A stretch of 64,000 bases of DNA from Trichoplax sp. H2 (Eukaryota; Placozoa; Uniplacotomia; Trichoplacea). Under the pieces are notes generated by a model that was not told the origin of the DNA, ran no database searches, and was given only the letters and a program-made list of their open reading frames with translations. Shown here piece after piece: positions 1-10,900 of this stretch; position 1 is the stretch's first letter, and the number at the start of each line of letters is the position of its first letter. The stretch is from assembly GCA_003344405.1 (NCBI GenBank), contig NOWV01000010.1, forward strand, positions 434,001-498,000. Direction: 5' to 3'. The translations under genes were made by a program, and so were the position numbers.

Positions 1-1200
1 ATTCGTTTTACATGAAGAAATCTTGAGGTAAAAAGTACTGTAAGAATCTTATACTGACCTATTGAAATGAACCCATAATCACAGTCATCTAACAGTAGTA
101 TAAATACCCCCCCCCCGCTGCTCATTTAAAAAGGTGGGTAGTGGGATTATACGGTAGCGGTAGCAAGAAACCAAAATAAAAATTGTGAAGAGATCACTAT
201 TCACCTTCAATTTATATAAGAATAGCAGTAGCAGTTCTAGTCGATTTAGTAGATGGAGTTACAATTCATGAGTATATAGATAGCATTGTATCTAATTTTA
301 GGTAGTAATAATTTCTTCTCTACTTTATGGGGCAAAAAGTCTGCCCTTAAATGTAAAGGTTTAACCTTTACAGTCTTTACAAAAATAATGTCGCTCCGTT
401 CGAGCTAGGGCTGTAGCGGCAGAGATGATACTACTTGATCACTCGATCGACAACACTTTACGTGTCAAACTGATATCCAAAAGACTGTAGTAAACGGGTA
501 GAATGCATAATTTTTATTTTAACCTCTACAGTACAGTTATTTCCTCAATTTGTCCGTTTTCAACAGTCTTTGGACATCAATTTTGCACAGTGCAGTGCCT
601 AGCGGCCTGGTAAAGCAAAGGGAGACAACCATATGGTGATAACCATGACATTGTTTTTTGGAAAGGCTGTCAAAATTAAAAATTTTGATTGCAAACCATC
701 GGGATCAAAGTTTAAAATCTCTATTCTCATTCTTGTTAATCATCTTCATCGCAAGTTTTATTCTCCGCCATTGCACCATTCCATAAAGTAAAGCTACACC
801 GCCATACTATCAAGTGCGTCTAACCATAATACTTCTAGGCCCAGCTGGTGGTTTATACGAATTTGGCCGCGAGTATTTTTTTTTTAAGGACAAGTTTTTA
901 GTCTGAGGACATGGCCATAACATATTATGTATATTTTATACACGTGACCTTTATTACCATCACAGTGGAGTACTTAACTGTACAATGCAGTATTCGCCAT
1001 ATTACACCTATAGGTGTTAATAATCGAACTCTCACTAATTTTTTCCCCCACAGAGGTGTCTGGAGTTTTCTTCACTTTAGAAGTAATCTCTGGCCTTCGC
1101 GAGATCCGTAGTGTTGGAAGCAGAGACAGAGCGGATCTCCTTCATTGACTTATAACTAGTCGAATCGTTAGTATTAGCAGTATTAACTGAGTCCTAAATC
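1..1200. promoter_or_regulatory. Upstream region and probable 5' UTR of lipase gene 1
   Basis: I see no supported coding gene here. A TATAAATA sequence lies at 99-106, directly before a poly-C run. A strong 3' splice site (pyrimidine run TTTTTTCCCCCACAG, AG at 1052-1053) precedes the lipase ATG by about 150 bases. The simplest reading is that 1054-1200 is 5' UTR of the lipase exon and that a leader intron lies upstream. Alternatively, 1055-1111 could be the last coding exon of a gene starting outside the window, because one frame stays open from the splice site to a TAG at 1109-1111. Confidence 0.3.
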
Positions 1201-4200
1201 ATGTTGAAGCAATTACTCTTTGTTACACTCTTAGTTTTTACCCTGGCTAAATCAAGAGCGGATGGTAAGATTAAATTGAATTTTAAAAGTTTCTGCAAGC
1301 CCATGCAATCTGACAGAATTTACAATTTAACGTAATAATTAGATATCCCTATTATGGAATCTACACCCAGTATTGTTGGGTACTGCTGCTGCAGTTGATC
1401 TGATCAACGTAGGCAAATTGTCTAATCCACGTTTTAGATTACAATTTCCCATTTTCAAGATTATCTAATGATAACAAAATCCGATCTAAAATGGAAGCCA
1501 CAAAACAAAGTTGAATTACACTATCTTTAGCTTTCATTGCTAACTTAACACTAAACATTGTATAAATCTTTTTCACCGATGCCTTACTGAATTTCAGTAC
1601 AGAAACAGTCTTCGAAAAGATTGTATTAACATTAAATGATGCCATTTTTATTATACTCTTTAGAACAGGCGTGTGACTTGTTGAGGTATGGCTCAACTAT
1701 AAATTGGTGATGTAGTATTCACAATCAAGCGAGACCAGATCATCATATAAATAAAATAGGATAAATGCCATAAAACATCCGATGCTATTTAAATGTAGCT
1801 TATAGAGCTGCAATTCGACTAAATGAACGGGAAGCTAGTGCTATTTTCTAACTTAGAATTCAGTGGTAAATCTATGTACACTCCATACGGTAGATATTTT
1901 CACTCACTCAGCCGTAGCACAAGGAATGCACCCAAAATAATAGCAAGACGAAAGCCAAAGCGGATAACAAATATTAATAACTTATTCCTGTCATTAATTG
2001 CTGTTTTTATACATTCTAACAATCTTAGTCTTGGATATATTTGGGGCTGTACTATAAGAGGTTGTATGGCTGCATGCACTACTAGATGCACCAGATGTAG
2101 GTATACAATATCTAGAAGTTCATGATTATGATATAAAAATCATTACAGGAGTGAGAATTAGTTAAAGGTATAATAATTCATCGATCCATTCAATACTGGT
2201 ATTGCAATCCTGTCCAAGATTTACAGAAGAAAGTTTATAAACTAGAAATTAATTATGCAATTGATTAAAGTTGCATAAGCGTATATGGCTAATCTATCAC
2301 GATATTGATGATAAATCATTCCGTTCTTGATAACAAGTACTGCTGCTGTTTAGATAGATCGTAGAGCTATTAAAATTATGAATTAGGATAGACTAATTTC
2401 GTTATAAATACTAATTCTTAAAGCATTAAAGCGTTTGAATTTTGTGTAAAATAAGTGCAGTCCCGTTCCTATGTCGCAGTAGATTGCGTGAAAATCGTCA
2501 ATTATTACTAGTATAGGCTAGGGATAAACCGTTTCGAAATATAAAATTGAATAAGTGCAAATTATCCTATACATTTTTTATCCAGAGAAATTATGATTAT
2601 AGGTATTCAATAATATCTAGTTTCCATACATGAGCATTACTATTTACTTATCCATTAGCTGCAGATCTTTAAAGTAGCTGCTACTACTATACAACTACTG
2701 GTACATTACTATTGATAATTGATTAATTAATTAATTAGTACATGTATCATCTCGTATGATTCACTCAAATGACACTGTTAACCATTAATCGTAAAAACCT
2801 ATCACCACTAACTTTTCTCCGTAATAGTTAACTATTAAAGAATTTACCCCCCCCCCTTACATTGATATTTCTATAATGTACGTTATTCGGGCTTTCTTTC
2901 AATATCTACTTTGCAATAATGCAAAAAGTAGGAGTATTAATTTCAATTAGTAATGTTACTGGCTAAATATGTTCTCCACAAATTCTACTTAATGGCAGAA
3001 ACTTGCGATCCCGACCAGAAACTAGGGTGCTATTCAAATACCGGACCATGGAGTGGATCTNNNNNNNNNNNNNNNNNNNNTGTGTAAAATAAGTGCAGTC
3101 CCGTTCCTATGTCGAAGTAGATTGCGTGAAAATCGTCAATTATTACTAGTATAGGCTAGGGATAAACCGTTTCGAAATATAAAATTGAATAAGTGCAAAT
3201 TATCCTATACATTTTTTATCTAGAGAAATTATGATTATAGGTATTCAATAATATCTAGTTTCCATACATGAGCATTACTATTTACTTATCCATTAGCTGC
3301 AGATCTTTAAAGTAGCTGCTACTACTATACAACTACTGGTACATTACTATTGATAATTGATTAATTAATTAATTAGTACGTGTATCATCTCGTATGATTC
3401 ACTCAAATGGTACTGTTAACCGTTAATCATGAAAATCTATCACCACCATCTGATCATTTATTTCTCATTATCATTCTTTAATATTCTATTATTTATCGAC
3501 AAATTCTTATTTGGGAATATATTCATAGCATGCATAGTATCACCCTAACTTTTCTCCGTAATAGTTAATTATTAAAGAATTTACCCCCCCCCCCCCTTAC
3601 ATTGATATTTCTATAATGTACGTTATTCGGGCTTTCTTTCAATATCTACTTTGTAATAATGCAAAAAGTAGGAGTATTAATTTCAATTAGTAATGTTACT
3701 GGCTAAATATGTTCTCCACAAATTCTACTTAATGGCAGAAACTTGCGATCCCGACCAGAAACTAGGGTGCTATTCAAATACCGGACCATGGAGTGGATCT
3801 GATCTCCCTCAGTCATCTACTAAGATTGGAACCAAATTCTATCTATATACCTGTAAATGCAATACCTCTCACACTCTCGATTACAATAATCCAGCTTCTA
3901 TCTCTAATTCTTCTTTCAATGGCAACATCGACACCAAAATTATCATCCACGGATTCAGCAGTAGTTCCTCAGAAGTGTGGGTACATAAAATGAAGGATGC
4001 CTTCTTGACTAAGGGTTGTTTCAATGTTATCCTCGTTGACTGGAGGAAAGGTGCCGAGTCTATGGGGAATGATTTTTTTATTTACTTTCAACCTGTCGCT
4101 AACACCCGTGTTGTTGGAGACCAAATCGCAGAATTGGTTAAAGCTTTGCCAACTAGCAAGAGCAGAATTCACCTTATCGGTCACAGTTTAGGTGCTCATG

Positions 4201-5406
4201 TTTCCAGTTTTGCCAGTAAGTTGAAAATTAAATCAATCAAAATTAACGACTTTTCAATCTATTGCAGTCAGTTTAGTGTCCTGTGTACATTTATTGATAC
4301 AGCCTATTTAGAGTTAATTGACTTTATATTAACAGAATATTATTACAATACTCATAAATAGGCGTTCGACTTAATAAAGCTGCGCGTATCAGTGGTCTCG
4401 ACCCCGCTGGTCCAAAGTTCGTAGGGCTAGCTAATGCTGTTAAATTAGATAAGACTGATGCCGACTTTGTCGACATTATCCATAGCGACGCCGGAGCTTT
4501 CGGCACTACAGAGCCGTCCGGTCATCTTGATTTCTGGCCAAATAATGGTGTAGATCAACCCCAATGTAATCTATTCGATGATGCAGGGCTTGCCTGCGAT
4601 CATAGTGCTTCGCACGTATATTACACAGAATCTATCAATTCTGATTGCAATTTTGTTGCTAGACCTTGCTGTAGCTATGGTAAATACAAATCTGGCGGTT
4701 GCACTAATTGCTTCTATAAATATTGTCCAGTCATGGGTTACAGAGCTATAGAATTCAAGAAATACTACTTCTACGGCTACGAAAAATACACACTCTTCCT
4801 TACCACCAACGAGGAGTCGCCATACTGCGGTAGGTATTACCATCGAATAACGCTTAGTTAGTAAGCTTCCTAACTATTAACTAAGCTTATTAACGTTGAC
4901 TATGTTTATCGACTGTTGCCTACGTAATGATGATGATTGCTAGACTACGGAACTGTAAGAAATACCTACTGCATTTTCGTTAGATCTACTATATTTGTTA
5001 CTATCTTAATTAGTCGGCTAATATTGGAAATTCATTACATCTAAGGTGCTGTAGTTACTCCAACTTACTAATATTATGCGACTACAATCCAATGTAATCT
5101 TACCTCAAGGAATGCATTCTACGTCGAAAACGGGCAATGTTGCGATACTATCAAGCTACAATATTTTAACATACGCTTAGTCGAAATTTCTTGTTATTTG
5201 CATTACTTTGTTCAGTATTAAGTTATCATACGATAACACACGATAAGATATAAATATTACCTCACAAGGATCATAGTACAGTACTACTAGTAGTTTATGT
5301 CTATATAAACTAATCATCAAACCTAAGGTTGGTTCTCCTTAATTTGACATTATAAAATATTCTTATTGTAGCTGGCAATAAACCCGGCAAGCGGTGGTGG
5401 AATTAA
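1201..5406 (+). CDS. Secreted pancreatic-lipase-family enzyme, short-lid paralogue (gene 1)
   Basis: This encodes a predicted secreted alpha/beta-hydrolase of the pancreatic lipase / phospholipase A1 family, which hydrolyses ester bonds of glycerolipids. There are four exons: 1201-1264, 3739-4215, 4362-4829 and 5372-5406. All introns are GT-AG in phase 1, giving about 347 residues. Exon 1 holds a signal peptide (MLKQLLFVTLLVFTL). Exon 2 carries CDPDQKLGC, IIIHGFS and the nucleophile motif GHSLGAH (Ser171). Exon 3 carries GLDPA (Asp194) and CDH (His261), completing the triad. The C-terminal PLAT domain of vertebrate pancreatic lipases is absent. The lid between Cys249 and Cys259 is only nine residues, as in phospholipase A1-type members. 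Exon 4 stops soon after the splice, although homology to gene 2 continues past the stop. The substrate cannot be decided from sequence. Intron 1 contains the assembly gap. Confidence 0.88.
1439..2125 (-). other. Possible nested ORFs in lipase 1 intron 1
   Basis: On the minus strand, 1439-1696 is open and includes an ATG-initiated stretch beginning MASFNVNTIFSK. Frame 1900-2121 is also open, with a hydrophobic segment (LAIILGAFLVLRL) ending at a good donor (GTGAGT). The plus strand is open over 1823-2125 as well. I could not join the pieces into a convincing protein and recognise no family, so this may be chance. Confidence 0.12.
2999..3060 (+). pseudogene. Redundant partial copy of lipase 1 exon 2
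   Basis: The 3' splice site and first 62 bases of lipase exon 2 (CDPDQKLGC...) end at the gap edge. The intact exon starts at 3739. This is most likely the end of an alternative haplotype contig rather than a real extra exon. Confidence 0.75.
3061..3080. other. Assembly gap (20 N)
   Basis: This is a run of exactly 20 N. Because the flanks overlap in sequence, its true size may be negative. Confidence 0.98.
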
Positions 5407-8052
5407 TTGATGGTCTAATATTAGAGGCAGAAGATCCTAAAATATAGTACGTAAGTAGATGCAACTAAATTCACGTCTTAAATTCGCGGAATTTAATGCA
5501 ATCTCTTTTGTATTGTATCGATATCGAAAAATAATCTAATTAATAGCAAACTATTGTAGTTGTAGATTGGTGTATCATACGACAATTTTTAGACTATTGT
5601 ATATTGTACAGAGTTTTCTTTTAGAAATTATTCTAGCTATACATAATTCAAAAATATCATAACTTGCAATGCATATATCTAATTGTAACTTTTATGAACA
5701 TGTAGAATAAATATACCAAAACAATGGTTATAGTTACACCAAGACTTTTAAACTAAGTTTAGCTGATGCTAAATATTATGCTATGCTACAGCAATAATCT
5801 AAAGATATTACAATCTACTTTCTGAATTGCATATTTATGTCATGGAAGCTTGTTAAACCAACTAAATTAACATATACATCATGATTACAGAGATATTTTC
5901 CTTTCTCTGTTTGATTAGACACCTCAGCTCTGATGGTATCTTGAACTTGCCATCGTATTATTGATTATTATAACTAGTAGATTATGTTAGAATCTGAAGT
6001 AGTATGATTAAAATGAGTGAGATTAATAATTAATTATAATTGACGAATACATGGTTGAAAATTTGTGCAGTATAGTATTAATATGTTGGTATATATGAAA
6101 AAAAACTGCCTATTAGTCTAAAGTGCGTTGTAAGTAGCCAGCTAATCATTTTAATATCGTTGTAGTATTATTTATGCCGTAATGTACTGATCTAGCTGAA
6201 ATTAAAATGACTTTGGGAATGAAAATTATCGCCAGTTTTCTATGTTAAGTAAGAGTCCTTGATCTTGTCAGTTATCGTAGTATGATCCTATCATTATACC
6301 TACCATTTCGACATAAATCTACCTTTGCATAATTTTATAGTTGTCTGAGTACCATAATGCTACTGCACAATAAATCATATCTACAGAATTATAAGCTGCT
6401 TTGTTAGTTCTTTAAATCATCAATACAGATGCTAATGCACTAAAGCAATTTTGTTGTTGGAAAAGACTGTAAGGGGTATTGCATTATTATGAATTTGAAT
6501 GCTCGACACAGTGATATCATGAATACTTTGTCTAATAACATGCTGGCTTATTCGTAATAATCGAAAAAGAATTAAACTATTATGAAATATTTCGTACACG
6601 ACAGCCTTCATCATCATGAACATCTCTTCTAACATGTCACATTGAAATTAATTCTAGTAGAACAGAAAAATTCGAATAGATTACCCTCTCTGATTTAGAA
6701 CCAGGAAGAAAATTTTCTTTTAGTGCCTACTTAGTTGGTTGAGTCTCTTAAGTAAGAAAAAAAATCGAATAATGTAAGACTCTAATATCGAAATCATCAC
6801 GTAAAACTATCAAATTTTAATAATAATAATGAAAGATAAAATTGCTTATAGAAATCTTAAACGATTGTCAAATGCCGCCTTTTCCAACTCCCTCGTATCT
6901 CTATAATTTTCTATTATAAATTGTGACAACATCGTACATTATTTTGCTTGTAAATGCAGAAACATTTTCAGCTACGTATGCGATCATGTAATAGGAATCA
7001 CAAATTAATGCTTAATTTTAAAATTCGATACTAACCTTCATATCTACATTCAATCTAACTTACAGAAGGTACTTTAAAGTCTATCCTAATTTCAATGAAT
7101 GGGGGCGTACATTATATATTTCGCTTCATATTTTCTAATTAAGGTTGGAGCTCTCACTTAATATTGATATTACTCGTATAATAGTTATTCAGTAATGCAC
7201 CTGAAAGACTGATAAACCCTCAGATATTACTCTTTATAAACTAACATTACAAAACTTTCCTTAAAGTACTAGTTTCAACTACCGTATCTTAATACATCCA
7301 TTAAAACTATAGAATATTATACCAATATACATATTATTAGCTTTAATCTACTTTGATACGCTTGCAATTAATTATTTCGATGTATAAAGATTAGATGCCT
7401 AATTTGACTCGCTATAAGGACAGGTTAAAGACTTTACCACTATTTTTCCTAGATACTGTATAATGGGATCGTTTAAGTGATGTCTATGTAATCATTGTTC
7501 CACTTATTTTATAAATAAGCGAATAAGTAAAAGTCAAACTTATCAGAAACATTAAATCTGGAATGATGATCACGGTACTTATTGCTACACTAGAATGTCA
7601 ATATTTTTACTTTTAGATATTTATCTATGCGCAATTTTAGTGTGCAATGATGAATTATAAAGGATGCAAATTAGCATCAAAATTGTAGTTCTATTAAATA
7701 TTAAGAATTCTAGGTTAATCGCCTGATAAATAGTGATGAACCTTGTTTAGTTATGATAAACGTCATCGTTAGTTTGAAATTTATCAATTCAGGTATATCT
7801 TTGTATTAGCAAGCAGAACTGCTAGTCAATCTTAAAAGATAAAAGCATATTTTCAGTCATCAACATGATTTACATAATAAAATTGATTTACTTTGCGCAT
7901 AAGGTTAACGAGGTTCAAATAGATTAATAGAAGAGATCGTTTAATCTAGTATACATAGTGGAAATCTCTATGCTAAAAAATAGCCCAAATATTTATTGTG
8001 TACTGCGTTTAATGTAGTACTAGTCCTATCTAGAGGTTCACATAGTAATCGA
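5407..8052. other. Non-coding region downstream of lipase 1
   Basis: No gene is supported here. From 5407 to roughly 6700 the DNA is recognisably similar to the region after lipase 2 (about 14640-15770), for example around the shared GCTGAAATTAAAATGA at about 6195 and 15287. It therefore belongs to the lipase segmental duplication. From about 6700 to 8052 I see only AT-rich sequence. Confidence 0.6.
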
Positions 8053-9627
8053 TATAATCTCGTTTTTGGCCTATATCATTATAATAGTTAATTGAAACAT
8101 AGGCAAAAGATGCTGAATCTACTTTCTATCCCAGCATTGCGTGAAAATCTGCTCGCATTGATTTGTATTAATAATGAATTTATTCAAGAAAGGTATCTGT
8201 GACTTACTGGTGCATAGCGGTGTACAAGCTACAAATTAATTTATTCGAAGAGGGGTGGAGTCGGGGGTCGAGAGGGGAGAGGGTGGGTGGACGGGAACTC
8301 GGAGGTAGTAATAAATTTTTTACGGGTCAAGGTTTGGAACGAGGGATAACGGGTAGAAGTTTTGGGACTTTTAGGGAATCTAGGCCGTAGTTGCGATCAA
8401 TGAGTATCATAACGATATACATTATGGTCTACTAAAATTACTAAAATGGTATTTTATTAGTCCATATATATGCGTATACGTGAAATGCTAAAGCTCATTA
8501 GCGTGTCTAGCTAAGACTATAGCCACGTGCTTTAAATCTACCAGCGGGCTAAGCGCTATAATCTCGTTTTTGGCCTATGTCATTACAATAGTTAATAGAA
8601 ACATAAGCAAAAGATGCTGAATCTACTTTCTATCCCGGCATTTCGTGAAAATCTGCTCGCATTGATTTGTATTAATAATGAATTTATTCAAGAAAGGCAT
8701 CTGTGACTTACTCGTTCATAGCGGTGTACAAGTGCTACGGTGTTGCCTTGTCAGTAGGATACTTTAATAAGTACAGTAGTAGCTAGTATGGAGAATGTCC
8801 ATATTTGTAGTGCTAGGTAAGATAAGTAATGCCTTAACGTGGATGTTGTTTGTAATAGTTCATTACATATTTGATATTGATTGTTATTGTGTGATAGATA
8901 GCAGTAAGATGATTCAAGTTCTAGTTGATGATAGTTGAATTAGACAACCTACGAGCTTGGATTAAGATTAAGTATGAGTAAGAGATTCAAAATATTTACT
9001 GATCGAAAAGCTATGTAAGGAACATCTCAGTTCGAGATGTTTCTCCTAATAAGGTATAATAATAATACTGTCGTTGTTTACAAATTAGACGGTTCCTATA
9101 TAAACGGGAATATTTGAATTGAGTGGTGTGGTAAAAAGTTGTAGGTGTATCTTTGCTAATAAAAGTTTCATCTTTACAGTATTTTGCTATGTGTATTTAA
9201 CGTTAAGTAAAAGGGCGTTTAAGTCAGTAGCTGCTTATAGACTTTTACTGTACGTTACCTTGTCGCAGAAGTGAAATTGTGACAACAAGCTACAAATTAA
9301 TTTATTCGAAGAGGGGTGGAGTCGGGGGTCGAGGGGGGGGGGAGAGAGGGTGGATGGACGGGAACTCGGAGGTAGTAATAAATTTTTGACGTATCAAGGT
9401 TTGGAACGAGGGATAACGGGTAGAAGTTTTGGGACTTTTAGGGAATCTAGACCGACCGTAGTTGCGATTAAATTGAGTATCATAACGATATACATTATAG
9501 TCTACTAATATTACTATAATGGTATTTTATTAGTCCATATATATGCGTATACGTGAAATGCTAAAGCTCATTACAGTATCTAGCTAAGACTATAGCCACG
9601 TGCTTTAAATCTACCAGCGAGCTAAGC
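8053..9627 (+). repeat. Tandem ~0.5-kb duplication, second copy interrupted
   Basis: Copy 1 is 8053-8554. Copy 2 is 8557-8732 plus 9285-9627. They match closely along their length, from TATAATCTCG to GCTAAGC. Each contains G-rich runs capable of G-quadruplex folding (8252-8295 and 9313-9362, the second with a longer poly-G). The short open frame over 8199-8390 lies in this low-complexity sequence and is not credible coding. Copy 2 carries the insertion described separately. Confidence 0.85.
8733..9284 (+). mobile_element. Probable solo LTR (552 bp) with 5-bp target duplication
   Basis: This segment interrupts copy 2 of the tandem duplication; copy 1 provides the empty site. It is flanked by the direct repeat ACAAG (8728-8732 and 9285-9289), which occurs once in copy 1. 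It begins TGCTAC and ends GTGACA, matching the TG...CA rule of LTRs. Inside are TATATAAA (9097-9104) and AATAAA (9158-9163), as expected for LTR promoter and poly(A) signals. It has no coding capacity. A non-autonomous element of another class remains possible, but the termini and 5-bp duplication favour a solo LTR. A truncated inverted relative is at 17130-17511. Confidence 0.7.
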
Positions 9628-10816
9628 ATCTAGTATGGCAGTTAAATGAAAAGCAGCTGCGTAACTAAAATTAACGAAAACACCGTTGGACACTGCTAAC
9701 CGCTATTCATCTTCATAAGGAATACATACATAGTGCCTTTAAGTGCTTTACCGCTATAATCCCGTAAGAAATTAAATTAACAATTCGTATTTCATACGGT
9801 ATACTTTAAATTGACAATATTTGCTCACGAATTCAATGTTAAAAGTGAAATTATAATTGCCGCGTTTGGCCGAAATGAAATCATTTTCTATAGCAGTTTA
9901 TGGGCTGTAGTATGCTGTACAGTACAAGAAATGGATTTATATGGAATTTCATCGTAGAGATTGTTTCATCCTGTAATTTTTAGTAGTCCATGGATACAGT
10001 TTATCTCTAATATGATGAACATAACTATGATCAACCTTAATTAATCTATTTCATGCAGCTATAATTCTAACATAATATATTGAGGATTTTTTAACGTTTT
10101 TTAAAGCGATTTATCTCATATACTTGTGTGTTAGACAGAGTCAAAGCATTTTAATTGTTTCTCAAATCCCTTCAATGCTGTACAATCAATACACTTAATT
10201 CTTGATATAACCTATAAATATCGACTTCAACTATGAAAAGGTCACTATGTCGATAAAAAATTCTAAATCAGATAGTAAATATACCACTGAAAGTATATCC
10301 ACTCTATCTAGGCAAAGCTTAAACAATGATGAGAAGGACTAAATCTACAATAACGGAACTTGAATTACTAATCTGTTTGAACATGATTAATAATTGTATT
10401 CCGATAGTTTTTGCATAATAATCATGGTATGATGTAAGTTGAAATATCTAACTATCATAACAATATTGATAATACATTGCATGAATTATGTGTTGTTTAT
10501 CTACTACTCTTGATAAACATAACTGTTTCCAATTTAGCTTATTTTGATTTGTTCGTGCATCTACTTAATTTTACAATGGCCTCTTTTCCTCGTTTACTGT
10601 AGATTAAATGATTTACAAATATTATGGCTATACTGAATCCTTAACAAGACTAAGGTCAAATCAAGCTAATCCAATTAGTATCTCCAATACTAAATCAATA
10701 AAGAAAAAAAGCATTTGAATTCGCTTGTGTCAATAAATACGACAAGAAAATGATTGTGTAGTATGATCTCTTCCAAATATATTATGATTATCAGGATCAT
10801 CATGTGATAGCGATGG
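9628..10816. other. Intergenic sequence before lipase 2
   Basis: This is AT-rich DNA without a supported gene. No repeat or coding exon was recognised. Confidence 0.5.
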
Positions 10817-10824
10817 TATAAAAG
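10817..10824 (+). promoter_or_regulatory. TATA box of lipase gene 2
   Basis: TATAAAAG lies 77 bases before the ATG at 10901, which would give a short leader of about 50 bases with transcription starting near 10848. This is a textbook core promoter position for a highly expressed secreted enzyme; initiation itself is inferred. Confidence 0.55.
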
Positions 10825-10900
10825 TAACAGATAATCTCGTCGAAGATCACTTACTAGTTGTTAGCGGAGCTGAAAAAGTTAGCATCAAGTTAGATCAAAA

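Larger units (their letters stand above)
2443..3800 (+). repeat. Duplicated flanks of a 20-N gap (probable unmerged haplotypes)
   Basis: Positions 2443-3060 and 3081-3800 are the same sequence with scattered single-base differences, a different poly-C length and one ~100-bp insertion in the second copy, placed between short ATCACC direct repeats. The two copies meet at a run of exactly 20 N. The second copy continues into the intact lipase exon 2, so it is the one used in the gene model. Confidence 0.85.

Noticed and set aside
3793-4184. Extra frames overlapping lipase 1 exon 2 (3793-3993 plus, 3969-4184 minus)
   Set aside because: They are shadows of the real coding frame, which carries the lipase motifs.
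4324-4843. Minus-strand frames 4324-4506 and 4571-4843
   Set aside because: They lie antisense to lipase 1 exon 3, whose plus-strand frame carries the catalytic motifs.
8199-8390. 63-codon Gly/Arg-rich frame
   Set aside because: It is generated by the G-rich tandem repeat; no start context or conservation in the second copy, where the poly-G differs in length.
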